A DNA stretch of 64,000 bases, from assembly GCF_024320865.1 (NCBI RefSeq), contig NZ_JANDBD010000003.1, positions 558,001 to 622,000 of the forward strand, written 5' to 3'. Made by a program: the position numbers and the translations under genes. Source of the stretch: Mycolicibacterium arenosum. Its GTDB lineage: Bacteria > Actinomycetota > Actinomycetes > Mycobacteriales > Mycobacteriaceae. Below are positions 1 to 8,839 of the stretch, in pieces. A model generated the notes under the pieces. That model was given only the letters and a program-made list of their open reading frames with translations, searched no databases and was not told the DNA's origin. The first letter of the stretch is position 1, and each line of letters opens with the position of its first letter.

Positions 1-885
1 GTCCGAGCCGAGCCACTCCGGCGACGCGACCTCGGCGGGAGTCAGGTACACACCCTGCTTCAGCTGTCCCGCAACGACTTCCGGCGACAGGCCGACCTCC
101 GCGGCGATGGCCTTCGCAGCCGCTGCGGGATCATCCTTGATGACATCGAGGGCACGTGCCTCCTGCTGCCGCCAGATGTCGACGACCTCGGGGTGCTGGT
201 CGGCGAACTCGGTGCGCACGGCGCCGAGGTCCAGGGTGGGCTTGCCGTCCTGCGCCAGCTGGCGGCTGGTGATCAGGTCGCGACCGGTCTTGCGCAGATC
301 GTCGAGCGTCGGCAGCCAGGTGTAGGCGGCGTCGATGTCGCCGCGCTCCCACCCCGCCAGGATGGCCTGCGGCTGCAGATCGATGAGCTGAACGTCATTG
401 GGCTTCAACCCGTTCTGTTCCAGTGCGGCCAGCAGGCTGTAGTGCGCGGTGGAGGCGAAGGGCGTGCCGATCTTCTTACCGCGCAGATCGGCGATGGTGT
501 TGATACCGCTGCCGTTGCGCGCCACCAGCGCCTCGTTGTCACCCGCGACGTCGAGCACGAACGCGACCTTGTAGGGGATGTTCAGCGGCGCGGACAGGCC
601 GCGCGCGACGGGGCTCGAACCGAGCGCACCGAAGTCGAGTTCCTTCGCGATGAACGCGGTGTTGACGTCGGCGCCGGAGTCGAACTTGATCCACTTGATG
701 TTGTAGTCCGGCAGTGCTTCTTCCAGCCACTTGTTCTGCTTGACGATCAGGTCGCCGCTCGGAAAGGACTGGTAGCCGATGCGGATGGTCTCCTTGGCGG
801 AGTCACTGCCCGAGTTGTCCACCGCGCATCCGGCCAGCGCGGTCGTGGCGACCGCCAGGGTGGCCAGTAAAGCCTTGAGTCTCAT
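1..885 (-). CDS. tauA: Taurine/sulfonate ABC transporter substrate-binding lipoprotein (partial, C-terminus off the left edge)
   Basis: Extracytoplasmic solute-binding protein expected to deliver taurine or another alkanesulfonate to its permease. The protein starts with a lipoprotein signal peptide (Lys3, hydrophobic stretch, lipobox LAGC with the acceptor Cys near residue 20). It continues with typical SsuA/TauA-family blocks such as RIGYQ near the mature N-terminus, DVNTAFIAKELDFGALGSSP, and a GKKIGTP segment. The ATG overlaps the TGA of the upstream permease gene as ATGA, and a GGAGAGGAAAG ribosome-binding sequence precedes it. 295 codons are present and no stop is reached. The ATPase subunit is not in view and may lie beyond the edge. 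The sulfonate class is family-level recognition; the exact substrate is inferred. Confidence 0.88.
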   Translation of the reverse strand, partial: MRLKALLATLAVATTALAGCAVDNSGSDSAKETIRIGYQSFPSGDLIVKQNKWLEEALPDYNIKWIKFDSGADVNTAFIAKELDFGALGSSPVARGLSAPLNIPYKVAFVLDVAGDNEALVARNGSGINTIADLRGKKIGTPFASTAHYSLLAALEQNGLKPNDVQLIDLQPQAILAGWERGDIDAAYTWLPTLDDLRKTGRDLITSRQLAQDGKPTLDLGAVRTEFADQHPEVVDIWRQQEARALDVIKDDPAAAAKAIAAEVGLSPEVVAGQLKQGVYLTPAEVASPEWLGSD

Positions 886-1745
886 ATCTTTCCTCTCCAT
901 GGGACTGCGCGCCGTTCCGCGGTGCGAAGTAGACCGTCGATGATCAGACCCGAGAAACCGATGGCGAAGATGCCGACCAGCACGACCGGGGTGTTGTTGT
1001 AATTGCTTGCGTCCTTGACCAATCCGCCGATACCGGGGATGCCGTTGAACAGTTCGGCGGCAACCACCGACGAGTACGCCATCCCGACGGCCAGCCGGAT
1101 GCCGGTGAACGTCTCGGGCAGTGCCGACGGGATGACGACGTCGCGGATCACCTGGGTGCGGGTGGCCCCCAGGGCGCGAGCGGCCTCCTGAAGCCCGACG
1201 GGCGCCGCGACGACGGCCGCGGTGGTGGCGACCGCGGCCGGCGGGAGTGCCGCCAGGGCGAGCAGCGTGATCTTCGGCGCCTCGTCGATGCCGAGCCAGA
1301 TCACCAGCAGGAAGAAGTACGCCAGCGGCGGGAGCGCGCGGATGAACGTCAGCCACGGTTCGAGCACGCTGCGCACCCAGCCGACCGAACCCATCACCAG
1401 GCCGAGCAGCACGCCGAGTGCGACGCCGATGACGACGCCGACGAACACCCGCCGCAGCGTCATGTACAGGTGCTCCCACAGCAGGTAGCCCGCGTAGCCG
1501 CGGACCCCGTCGTGGGTGGTGGACACGTCGACGAACGCGCGCCACACCGTGCTCGGGTACGGCACGAAGGTCTGGTTCCAGATGCCGCTGGCCGCGACGA
1601 GCTGCCAGACGACGCCGAAGACGACGACCGAGAGCAGCGGTAGCGCCGCCGCGGTGAGCCTGCGACGCCAGCGGCCGGCCGGCGCGGCGGCGGGCGGGGA
1701 CGAGGCGCTGGCCTCGTCAGGCGTGATATCGACGAATACCGACAC
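882..1745 (-). CDS. tauC: Taurine/sulfonate ABC transporter permease
   Basis: Inner-membrane permease of the same importer as the adjacent substrate-binding protein. It has about six hydrophobic segments and the ATPase-coupling EAA loop (EAARALGATRTQVIRDVVIP) in the second half, as in SsuC/TauC proteins. I chose the GTG at 1745 (287 aa), with AGGAAG 11 nt upstream. The longer reading frame begins only with a TTG at 1796 and adds a low-complexity tail. Its stop overlaps the start of the binding-protein gene, so the two are translationally coupled with the permease first. No regulator for this transporter is visible. Confidence 0.87.
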   Translation of the reverse strand: MSVFVDITPDEASASSPPAAAPAGRWRRRLTAAALPLLSVVVFGVVWQLVAASGIWNQTFVPYPSTVWRAFVDVSTTHDGVRGYAGYLLWEHLYMTLRRVFVGVVIGVALGVLLGLVMGSVGWVRSVLEPWLTFIRALPPLAYFFLLVIWLGIDEAPKITLLALAALPPAAVATTAAVVAAPVGLQEAARALGATRTQVIRDVVIPSALPETFTGIRLAVGMAYSSVVAAELFNGIPGIGGLVKDASNYNNTPVVLVGIFAIGFSGLIIDGLLRTAERRAVPWRGKI

Positions 1746-1826
1746 GGTGACTGCGACTTCCTGTTGGCGGGCTGACCGGAAACGGGTCAGCGACAACAGA
1801 AGTCCGCAGGTGTCGTGCCCACCCGC

Positions 1827-2177
1827 CTATTGGTACCGGCCGCGCCTCTGCAACAGGAGTAATGCGCTCTGCGTGAGTTTTATCGACCTCCACGTCGCCG
1901 CGTTGGCTCGGAGGCGGGCCGAGCCGACCCACGCCTGCATCCGTTCGCGCACCGGGACGACGGACGCTTCGGGGAGCCACTCGTCGACGGCCGCGACCGC
2001 ACCGAAGTTCGGCGGCACCGGACCGTGCTCTTCGCGGTACGCCTCGCCGCACGTCCGGCAGTTGACCTCGTAGCGCAGCAGGTTAGGGCTCAACTCGACG
2101 AAGTAGTAGTCGGCCACCGCCACGCAGCGCGGGCATCGGGCCAGACCGCGTTCGATCACCGACTCCATGGTGAACAT
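1827..2177 (-). CDS. Hypothetical protein with CxxC...CxxC zinc-ribbon-like motif
   Basis: A 116-aa protein of unknown function. It contains two Cys pairs, CPRC near residue 16 and CRTC near residue 42, spaced like a zinc ribbon, followed by a Trp- and Arg-rich C-terminal half ending in a basic tail (LLLLQRRGRYQ). The ATG at 2177 is preferred because a longer frame would run into the divergent DUF732 gene's leader; ATG 2168 is also possible. No clear ribosome-binding site is seen. It lies 81 bp upstream of, and in the same direction as, the sulfonate permease, so co-transcription is possible but unproven. Confidence 0.6.
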   Translation of the reverse strand: MFTMESVIERGLARCPRCVAVADYYFVELSPNLLRYEVNCRTCGEAYREEHGPVPPNFGAVAAVDEWLPEASVVPVRERMQAWVGSARLRANAATWRSIKLTQSALLLLQRRGRYQ

Positions 2178-2246
2178 CGTGCGGCCGGGGCGCGGTGAAC
2201 GGACCAGGTCGTCAGATGTCGATACACGTTCGACGCGGAACCGAGA

Positions 2247-2263
2247 CCGAGTCTGTGACTCGG
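2247..2263. promoter_or_regulatory. 7-bp inverted repeat in divergent intergenic region
   Basis: CCGAGTC-tgt-GACTCGG is a perfect 7-bp inverted repeat with a 3-nt centre, lying between the zinc-ribbon gene and the DUF732 gene, 52 nt before the chosen DUF732 start. It could be an operator or a leader hairpin. The function is unknown. Confidence 0.35.
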
Positions 2264-2314
2264 CTCCAAGAATCCGCCAAGAATGCCTCAAGCGACCCAT
2301 CCGAGGCTGTGCGC

Positions 2315-2659
2315 ATGCCACAGCACACGACGCGCAACCGCGTCGCCATCGCCGCCGTCTCCGCCATCGCAGCCGCCGCTTTCGGCGTCGCCGCTCTCGC
2401 GGGAACCGCGACCGCGAACAGCGTCGACGACGACTTCCTCGCCACCATCGCCGCCGAGGACATCGCGTTCGGTTCCGCCGCGGGCGCCATCGAGGACGCG
2501 CATCTCGTCTGCGACTACCTCGCCGACGGCCGGACGGGTTCCGACATCGGCGCCGAGATCATGGACAACAGCGATCTGACGTCCAAGCAGGCGGCGGCCT
2601 TCGTCGTCGAGGCCGCCTTCTCGTACTGCCCGGAGCACGTCGACACGGTGCTCGCATAA
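2315..2659 (+). CDS. Secreted DUF732-family protein
   Basis: A 114-aa exported protein. The N-terminus has basic residues then a hydrophobic Ala-rich core (AIAAVSAIAAAAFGVAALAG) and a probable signal peptidase I site after ATA near residue 35. The mature part is a small helical domain with two Cys residues (VCDYL and SYCPEH) likely to form a disulfide. This matches DUF732, a family of small secreted mycobacterial proteins of unknown role. The ATG at 2315 places the signal peptide at the N-terminus, and upstream in-frame sequence looks non-coding. It is convergent with the next gene, with strong stem-loops between them. Confidence 0.75.
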   Translation: MPQHTTRNRVAIAAVSAIAAAAFGVAALAGTATANSVDDDFLATIAAEDIAFGSAAGAIEDAHLVCDYLADGRTGSDIGAEIMDNSDLTSKQAAAFVVEAAFSYCPEHVDTVLA

Positions 2660-2666
2660 CAAAGCT

Positions 2667-2785
2667 CGCCGACGCTGCTGTGTGGGATCGCGATTCCGAG
2701 GGGTACGCGAAGTTCACCGCAGCGTCGGCGCAGGGGTCTGCGGTGAGATCGCGTCGGAGGGGGGAGTCGGCGATCTCACCGCAGA
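2667..2785. repeat. Two consecutive stem-loops between convergent genes (terminator-like or dispersed repeat)
   Basis: Two perfect inverted repeats occupy the 135-bp gap between convergent genes. The first pairs CGCCGACGCTGC (2667-2678) with GCAGCGTCGGCG (2719-2730). The second pairs TCTGCGGTGAGATCGC (2737-2752) with its exact complement at 2770-2785 across a 17-nt loop. The right halves also resemble each other as direct repeats around TCACCGCAG. The position suits bidirectional transcription termination, but the length and internal repetition also fit a dispersed palindromic element. No poly-T tract follows. Confidence 0.6.
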
Positions 2786-2794
2786 GTCGGGGGC

Positions 2795-3238
2795 TTAGCG
2801 GGGGTTCTCGACGCGCCGGGGAGTCTCGTCGACGACGTGGCGATCGGGTGTCTGGTCGTAGTCGGCGTCGTCGCCGCGCTTATGCCGCTTCACGTCGGGA
2901 TCGAGCGAGTCGATGTGCTTACGCCGCTCGTCGAGGTCCTCGCGATGGGTGGCGACCGTTTCCTGGTGCGACGCCGCCCGCTCGCTGAGCCTGCGGGCCT
3001 CCGCCGCCTTGGCCTCGGCCTCAGCGGCCGCCGCGCGGGCCCTGGCGTCCGTCTCCTCGGCGAGCGCCTGCCGCTTGGCCACCTGCTGGCTCTCGGCATC
3101 GAGTTCGGCGCGCAGGCGTTGCGCTTCGTCGCGGCGGGACTGCGTCCGTTTATTGCGGGCGATCAGGACCAGACCGATGACGACCACGAGGGCGACGAGC
3201 GCCGCCGCGATGATCCAGATGGTGTTGGTGTCGGACAT
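2795..3238 (-). CDS. Small single-pass membrane protein with coiled coil
   Basis: A 147-aa protein with one N-terminal transmembrane helix (residues 8-26, IIAAALVALVVVIGLVLIA). A basic stop-transfer follows, then a long Ala/Glu/Arg-rich coiled coil (about residues 35-110) and a charged Asp/Arg-rich tail. It should be anchored in the cytoplasmic membrane with the coiled coil in the cytoplasm. I do not recognise a named family, though similar small membrane proteins are common in mycobacteria. It is convergent with the DUF732 gene and divergent from the CorA-like gene, so it is probably monocistronic. Confidence 0.7.
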   Translation of the reverse strand: MSDTNTIWIIAAALVALVVVIGLVLIARNKRTQSRRDEAQRLRAELDAESQQVAKRQALAEETDARARAAAAEAEAKAAEARRLSERAASHQETVATHREDLDERRKHIDSLDPDVKRHKRGDDADYDQTPDRHVVDETPRRVENPR

Positions 3239-3344
3239 GTCGGCTCCTAGTTGGTGAGGCGGCTCCGGGAGCGTTATATCGACGCGCCCGCCAATTACGG
3301 GGTGCCCAACCCCCCGTCAGCCGAAACTCCTGAATGATGGCGAC

Positions 3345-4352
3345 GTGACGACGGTGACGGGGCGACTGTGGCGGGACGGCGAACCACAGGACGACGAGTT
3401 CTCGTTCGACGCGATCTCGGACTGCCTGGCCTCCGACAACCAGTTGGTGTGGGCCGACATCTACGACCCGGACCACGACGCACTGCGGGCGCTGGCCGGC
3501 GAACTGCACCTCAACATCTGGGCCGTCGAGGACGCCGTCGCCCCGATGGAGCGGACGAAGGCGACGGTCTATCACACGCACACGTTCTTCACGGTCTACG
3601 CCGTCGACAGTGTGACGCCGCCCGCCGACGACGACATCTCGTCGACCTTGAGCAAGCACCGCATCTCCGGTTTCGTCCTGCCGCGCGGGCTGATCACCGT
3701 GCGGTTGCCCTCGGAGGACGGCGTCGAGTTCGACATCCGGACGGTGTCGGATCGCTTCGACGAACTCGGTGGCCAGCAGTACGGCGTCGGTGCGCTGGTG
3801 CACGCACTGCTCGACGTCGTGGTCGACGGGCACTTCGACGCGGTGCAGACGCTCGACGACGCGATCGAGGGCCTTGAGGACGAGTTGTTCGCCGATAGCG
3901 GTCCGCGCAAAGGGCTGCAGCGCAGTACGTTCCGATTACGTAAGGATTTGGTGGAGTTGCGCCGGGTGGTGCTGCCGATGCGCGAGGTCGTCGGCGCCAT
4001 CCAGCACCGCAGGATCGACGCCAAGACGGCACCGGAACTCGACCCCCTCTATGCCGACCTCTACGACCACGTGCTGCGTGCGTCGGAGTGGACGGAGTCC
4101 GTGCGCGATCTGGTGACCACCGTCTTCGAAACCAACCTGTCACTGCAGGACGCCCGGCTGAACACCGTGATGAAGAAGCTCACCGGCTGGGCGGCCATCA
4201 TCGCGGTGCCGACCGCCGTCACCGGGTTCTACGGCCAGAACGTCGAGTACCCCGGCATCAACACGGCGGCCGGCTTCGTAGCCAGCAGCGTGGTGATCGT
4301 GCTGCTGGTGATCGTGCTCTACCTGATGTTCAAGCGGCGGGACTGGCTTTAA
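3345..4352 (+). CDS. corA: CorA-family divalent cation transporter (GQN variant)
   Basis: 335-aa CorA-type ion channel subunit, normally a pentamer moving Mg2+ or Co2+. An N-terminal cytoplasmic alpha/beta domain is followed by long helices (about residues 150-270) and two C-terminal transmembrane helices ending in the basic tail KRRDWL. The selectivity loop between the helices reads YGQNVEYPG instead of the canonical YGMN. The GxN frame is kept but Met is replaced by Gln, which may change ion preference. A GTG at 3345 is the only good start. It stands alone upstream of pntA with a 73-bp gap. Confidence 0.85.
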   Translation: MTTVTGRLWRDGEPQDDEFSFDAISDCLASDNQLVWADIYDPDHDALRALAGELHLNIWAVEDAVAPMERTKATVYHTHTFFTVYAVDSVTPPADDDISSTLSKHRISGFVLPRGLITVRLPSEDGVEFDIRTVSDRFDELGGQQYGVGALVHALLDVVVDGHFDAVQTLDDAIEGLEDELFADSGPRKGLQRSTFRLRKDLVELRRVVLPMREVVGAIQHRRIDAKTAPELDPLYADLYDHVLRASEWTESVRDLVTTVFETNLSLQDARLNTVMKKLTGWAAIIAVPTAVTGFYGQNVEYPGINTAAGFVASSVVIVLLVIVLYLMFKRRDWL

Positions 4353-4425
4353 GTCTCGCCGCGAGCAGACGCGAAGCACCAGAGGGGGACGCGCAGGCGC
4401 CCGGGCCTAATGGGAGACTCTTCGG

Positions 4426-5949
4426 ATGCAAATCGGGATACCGCGCGAGTCTCAAGCCGGTGAGACGCGTGTCGCCGCCACGCCGCAGACCGTCGGACAA
4501 CTCCTCAAACTCGGCTACTCCGTAGTCGTCGAGGCCGATGCGGGCGCAGCCTCCAGCTTCTCCGACGCCGCGTACGTCGAGGCGGGCGCCGAGATCGGCG
4601 ACGCGTTAGCTGCCGACGTCGTATTGAAGGTCAACGCACCGAACGACGACGAGGTCGCAGCGCTCAAGGACGGCGCGACGCTGGTGTCGCTGATCTCCCC
4701 GGCGCTGAACCCCGCGTTGGTGGAGAAGCTGTCGGCCCGCCCCATCACGGTGCTCGCGATGGACGCCGTGCCGCGGATCTCGCGGGCGCAGTCACTGGAC
4801 GTGCTGTCCTCGATGGCGAACATCGCCGGCTACCGGGCCGTGGTGGAGGCGGCGCACGCCTTCGGCCGGTTCTTCACCGGTCAGGTGACCGCGGCGGGCA
4901 AGGTGCCCCCGGCGAAGGTGCTCGTGGTGGGCGCGGGTGTGGCCGGGCTGGCCGCCATCGGCGCGGCCGGATCGATGGGCGCCGTCGTGCGGGCCACCGA
5001 CCCCCGTCCCGAGGTAGCCGATCAGGTCAAATCCCTCGGTGGCGAGTACGTTTCGGTCGACCCGGCGGCCGCCGAGGTGTCGGCGACCGGCTACGCCAAG
5101 GAGATGGACGACGACTACAAGGCCCGCGAGGCCGCGCTGTACGCCGAATTGGCGGCCGACGTCGACATCATCATCACCACCGCACTGATCCCCGGCAGGC
5201 CCGCACCGCGCATCATCACCGCCGACATGGTGGCCTCCATGAAGCCGGGCAGCGTGCTGGTCGACATGGCCGCAGCCAACGGCGGCAACATCGAGGGCAC
5301 CGTCAAGGACCAGGCCGTCGTCACCGACAACGGCGTGACGATCATCGGCTACACCGATCTGGCCGGCCGTCTGCCCGCGACCGCGTCCCAGCTCTACGGC
5401 ACCAACCTGGTGAACCTGCTCAAGCTGCTCACGCCCGAGAAGGACGGGCAGCTGACCCTGGATTTCGACGACGTCGTGCAGCGGTCGGTGACCGTCGTCC
5501 GCGACGGCGAGACCACTTGGCCCCCGCCCCCGGTGACGGTGTCCGCCGCCCCGGTGGCGGCCGCCGCAGCCCCCGTCGCGAAGGCGGAGCCGAAGGCCCC
5601 CATGTCGACCGGGCGCCGGATCGGCGTCACGTTCGTCGCCGCGGCGGTGCTGTTCGCCTTGATCGCCCTGTCGCCGGCCGCGCTGCAGGTTCACCTCACG
5701 GTCTTCGCGCTGGCCATCGTCATCGGCTACTACGTCATCGGCAACGTGCACCACGCGCTGCACACCCCGCTGATGTCGGTGACCAACGCCATCTCGGGCA
5801 TCATCGTCGTCGGCGCGCTGCTGCAGATCGGCCACGGCGACATCGTCGTCACCTCGCTGGCCACCGCGGCGATCCTGCTCGCCAGCATCAACGTCTTCGG
5901 CGGCTTCGCGGTGACCCGCCGCATGCTGGCCATGTTCTCGAGGAGCTGA
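4426..5949 (+). CDS. pntA: NAD(P) transhydrogenase subunit alpha (fused PntAa-PntAb)
   Basis: Membrane proton-translocating transhydrogenase alpha subunit, which couples hydride transfer between NADH and NADP+ to proton flow. Residues 1-370 form the NAD(H)-binding dI domain (GIPRES start, Rossmann motif [20 protein letters not shown], and the [11 protein letters not shown] loop). An Ala/Pro-rich linker spans about 370-395. About four transmembrane helices complete 507 aa. M. tuberculosis splits this into pntAa and pntAb, whereas this gene is a single reading frame as in E. coli. It is followed after 3 nt by pntB, so the two are translationally coupled. ATG 4426 has GGGAG upstream. Confidence 0.95.
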   Translation: MQIGIPRESQAGETRVAATPQTVGQLLKLGYSVVVEADAGAASSFSDAAYVEAGAEIGDALAADVVLKVNAPNDDEVAALKDGATLVSLISPALNPALVEKLSARPITVLAMDAVPRISRAQSLDVLSSMANIAGYRAVVEAAHAFGRFFTGQVTAAGKVPPAKVLVVGAGVAGLAAIGAAGSMGAVVRATDPRPEVADQVKSLGGEYVSVDPAAAEVSATGYAKEMDDDYKAREAALYAELAADVDIIITTALIPGRPAPRIITADMVASMKPGSVLVDMAAANGGNIEGTVKDQAVVTDNGVTIIGYTDLAGRLPATASQLYGTNLVNLLKLLTPEKDGQLTLDFDDVVQRSVTVVRDGETTWPPPPVTVSAAPVAAAAAPVAKAEPKAPMSTGRRIGVTFVAAAVLFALIALSPAALQVHLTVFALAIVIGYYVIGNVHHALHTPLMSVTNAISGIIVVGALLQIGHGDIVVTSLATAAILLASINVFGGFAVTRRMLAMFSRS

Positions 5950-5952
5950 CCC

Positions 5953-7374
5953 GTGTTTTCCCTGGAGACCACCGCCACCGCGGCGTACATCGTCGCGGCC
6001 CTGCTGTTCATCTTCGCGTTGGCCGGCCTGTCCAAGCACGAGACCTCACGCGCCGGAAACACCTACGGCATCGCCGGTATGGCGATCGCCCTGATCGCCA
6101 CCGTGGTGCTCGCGCTGGGCCGCCACATCGAACCGCTCGGCCTGGGCCTGCTGGTCGGCGCCATGGCGATCGGCGCCGCAATCGGCCTGTGGCGAGCCAA
6201 GGTCGTCGAGATGACCGGCATGCCCGAACTCATCGCGCTGCTGCACTCGTTCGTCGGCCTGGCCGCAGTGCTAGTCGGCTGGAACGGCTACCTGCACGTC
6301 GAGGGCGACCTCACCGGCGCCGAGGCGCTGCACCTGGACAGCGAGGGTCTGCTCGGCATCCACTCCGCCGAGGTGTTCATCGGCGTCTTCATCGGCGCGG
6401 TGACGTTCACCGGGTCGATCGTGGCCAACCTCAAGCTGTCCGCGCGGATCAAGTCCGCCCCGCTGATGCTGCCCGGCAAGAACATCCTCAACGTCGGCGC
6501 GCTGGTGGTGTTCCTCGCGCTGACGGTCTGGTTCGTCATCACGCCGAACCTGTGGCTGCTGGTCGCGGTCACCGTGCTCGCGCTGCTGCTGGGCTGGCAC
6601 CTGGTCGCCTCGATCGGCGGCGGCGACATGCCCGTCGTGGTGTCGATGCTCAACAGCTACTCGGGCTGGGCCGCGGCGGCGTCGGGCTTCCTGCTGTCCA
6701 ACGACCTTCTCATCGTCACGGGCGCCCTCGTCGGCTCCTCCGGTGCCTACCTGTCCTACATCATGTGCAAGGCGATGAACCGGTCGTTCATCTCCGTCAT
6801 CGCCGGCGGCTTCGGGATCGAGGCCGGGCCCGCCGAGGACAAGGACTACGGCGAGCACCGCGAGATCACCGCCGAGGGCGCCGCCGAACTGCTCAACTCG
6901 GCCAGCTCGGTGATCATCACCCCCGGCTACGGGATGGCCGTCGCCCAGGCCCAGTACGGGGTGGCCGACCTGACCCGCAAGCTGCGCGACCGCGGGGTCA
7001 ACGTGCGCTTCGGCATCCACCCCGTCGCGGGCCGGCTACCCGGTCACATGAACGTGCTGCTGGCCGAGGCCAAGGTGCCCTACGACATCGTGCTCGAGAT
7101 GGACGAGATCAACGAGGACTTCGACGACACCACCGTCGTCCTGGTCATCGGCGCCAACGACACCGTCAACCCCGCCGCGTCGGAGGACCCGTCCAGCCCG
7201 ATCGCCGGCATGCCCGTGCTGACGGTGTGGAACGCCGACAACGTCATCGTCTTCAAGCGCTCGATGGCATCGGGATACGCCGGTGTGCAGAACCCGCTGT
7301 TCTTCCGGGAGAACACCCAGATGCTCTTCGGTGACGCCAAGGACCGAGTCGACGCGATCAACGCCGCCCTCTAG
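5953..7374 (+). CDS. pntB: NAD(P) transhydrogenase subunit beta
   Basis: 473-aa beta subunit carrying the rest of the membrane dII domain (about eight hydrophobic segments in residues 1-265) and the C-terminal NADP(H)-binding dIII domain. dIII motifs are [13 protein letters not shown] near residue 325, [20 protein letters not shown], a [17 protein letters not shown] segment and the conserved [16 protein letters not shown] stretch. The start is the GTG at 5953, 3 nt after the pntA stop. With PntA it makes the complete enzyme, whose usual role is supplying NADPH for biosynthesis and redox balance. Confidence 0.95.
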   Translation: MFSLETTATAAYIVAALLFIFALAGLSKHETSRAGNTYGIAGMAIALIATVVLALGRHIEPLGLGLLVGAMAIGAAIGLWRAKVVEMTGMPELIALLHSFVGLAAVLVGWNGYLHVEGDLTGAEALHLDSEGLLGIHSAEVFIGVFIGAVTFTGSIVANLKLSARIKSAPLMLPGKNILNVGALVVFLALTVWFVITPNLWLLVAVTVLALLLGWHLVASIGGGDMPVVVSMLNSYSGWAAAASGFLLSNDLLIVTGALVGSSGAYLSYIMCKAMNRSFISVIAGGFGIEAGPAEDKDYGEHREITAEGAAELLNSASSVIITPGYGMAVAQAQYGVADLTRKLRDRGVNVRFGIHPVAGRLPGHMNVLLAEAKVPYDIVLEMDEINEDFDDTTVVLVIGANDTVNPAASEDPSSPIAGMPVLTVWNADNVIVFKRSMASGYAGVQNPLFFRENTQMLFGDAKDRVDAINAAL

Positions 7375-7396
7375 TTCCCGCGTACCCGCGTGGTCG

Positions 7397-8215
7397 GTGC
7401 CGGCGTTCTTCGTCGTCGGCGCGGTCTCGCAGTACGTCGGCGCCGCGCTGGGCGTCTTCCTGTTCGAGACGACCGATCCGACGGCCGTCGCGTGGCTGCG
7501 GTGCGCTGCGGCGGCCGTTGCGCTGATCGCCTGGCGGCGCCCGTGGCGGGTGCGGTGGACGCGCCGCGGCGTCGGCGTCGCGGCCGGGTTCGGCGTCGTG
7601 ACGGTCGCGATGAACACGGCGTTCTTCGAGGCGATCGCGCGCATCCCGCTGGGCACCGCGGTCGCGATCGAGTTCCTCGGCCCCGTCGCCGTAGCGACGC
7701 TCGGCTCCCGGCGGCCCCGCGATCTCCTGGCGGTACTCCTGGTGGCCGCGGGCGTCGCCCTGCTGGCAGGCGTCCAGGTGGGGGTCGATCCGCTCGGCGT
7801 CGGCTTCGCGGTGCTGGCCGCCGCGCTGTGGGCGGGCTACATCCTGCTGGGCAAGCGGGTCGCCGATGCGGGCTCCGGCCTCGACTCGTTGGCCGTCGGC
7901 ATGGCGGTCGCCGCCGTGGTGCTCGCGGTCCCGCTGCTGCTCCCCCAGCTGCTTGAGAACGCGTCGGTGTTCGCCGAGCCGCGCACCTGGCTGCTGGGCA
8001 TCGGCGTCGGCGTGCTGTCGACCGCGGTGCCGTACGCGCTGGACCAGGTGGTGCTGACGCGGGTCGGCCGGGCCCGGTTCGCGCTGCTGCTCGCCCTGCT
8101 GCCGGTGACCGCCGCGATCGTCGGTGCGGTGGTCCTGGCGCAGCGGCCGACGCTCGCCGAGGCGGTGGGCATCGCGCTGGTGGTGGCCGCGCTGGTGATC
8201 TCGGCGGGAAACTAG
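7397..8215 (+). CDS. EamA-family (RhtA-like) inner-membrane exporter
   Basis: 272-aa protein with about ten hydrophobic helices in two related halves, matching the EamA/DMT superfamily and closest in style to RhtA-type amino acid or homoserine exporters (AWLRCAAAAVALIAWRRPWR and IPLGTAVAIEFLGPVAVA motifs). The frame extends upstream into pntB, but the first sensible start is the GTG at 7397, 22 nt after the pntB stop. Its TAG overlaps the TAG of the convergent TetR gene within a CTAG tetramer. The substrate is unknown, and it may be read through from pntAB. Confidence 0.82.
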   Translation: MPAFFVVGAVSQYVGAALGVFLFETTDPTAVAWLRCAAAAVALIAWRRPWRVRWTRRGVGVAAGFGVVTVAMNTAFFEAIARIPLGTAVAIEFLGPVAVATLGSRRPRDLLAVLLVAAGVALLAGVQVGVDPLGVGFAVLAAALWAGYILLGKRVADAGSGLDSLAVGMAVAAVVLAVPLLLPQLLENASVFAEPRTWLLGIGVGVLSTAVPYALDQVVLTRVGRARFALLLALLPVTAAIVGAVVLAQRPTLAEAVGIALVVAALVISAGN

Positions 8216-8796
8216 ACCCGCAAACCGAAGGTGAGGAGCCTCGCCAGCTCGGCGTACGCCTCGGCGTCGCTCAGCCCGGTCGCGGTTCGGACGCCACGCT
8301 GCTGAATGCGGACCATCATCGTCGCGATGAGATCCGCTGCGAACGACGCGTGCACCTCGCGGTACACCCCGGCACCCACGCCCGCCTCGATCAGCTGGCG
8401 TACCCGCAGTGCGGCTGCGCGGGTGTTGGCCTCGTAAACCTCACGTGCAGGGGCGAATTCGCTCATATCGGTCATGAAGACGTCCGACGCCGCCGTCAAC
8501 GCAGCGCCGACTGCCGTGAGGTAGGCCGAGACCCGTTCGGAAGCGCTGTCGGTCTGTGCGAGCGCTGCCTCGACGTCCGCGGTGGCGCGCTTGAAGAAGT
8601 GGATCGTGACGCGGCGCACCAGCTCGTCCTTGCTCGCCGCGAGTGTGTACAGGGTCGACTTCGAGCAGTGCAGTCTCGCGGCGATGCCGTCGAGCGTCAG
8701 GTGACTGAACCCCTCGGCGAGGAACAGCGCGAGCAACTCGTCGAAGAGCCTGGTCCGGCGTCGCGTTCCGAAACCCTCGTCAGCCAGGTCCGACAT
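8212..8796 (-). CDS. TetR/AcrR-family transcriptional regulator
   Basis: 194-aa one-component repressor with an N-terminal helix-turn-helix (LTLDGIAARLHCSKSTLYTLAASKDELVRRV, about residues 30-60) and a helical ligand-binding domain. The start at ATG 8796 gives a standard TetR length; the longer frame overlaps the divergent promoter. It is transcribed away from an acyl-CoA dehydrogenase gene, and an inverted repeat in the 43-bp gap is a likely operator. It probably controls itself and the dehydrogenase in response to an acyl-CoA-like or hydrophobic ligand (inference). Confidence 0.88.
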   Translation of the reverse strand: MSDLADEGFGTRRRTRLFDELLALFLAEGFSHLTLDGIAARLHCSKSTLYTLAASKDELVRRVTIHFFKRATADVEAALAQTDSASERVSAYLTAVGAALTAASDVFMTDMSEFAPAREVYEANTRAAALRVRQLIEAGVGAGVYREVHASFAADLIATMMVRIQQRGVRTATGLSDAEAYAELARLLTFGLRV

Positions 8797-8804
8797 CCCG
8801 TAAT

Positions 8805-8830
8805 AGTACTGTAGGCGACGATCCAGTACT
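8805..8830. promoter_or_regulatory. Inverted repeat, probable TetR operator
   Basis: AGTACTG-N12-CAGTACT is a perfect 7-bp inverted repeat in the 43-bp gap between the divergent TetR and acyl-CoA dehydrogenase genes. Each arm contains the palindrome AGTACT. The position and symmetry suit binding by the adjacent TetR dimer and control of both promoters. Confidence 0.65.
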
Positions 8831-8839
8831 CTTTCTCTC

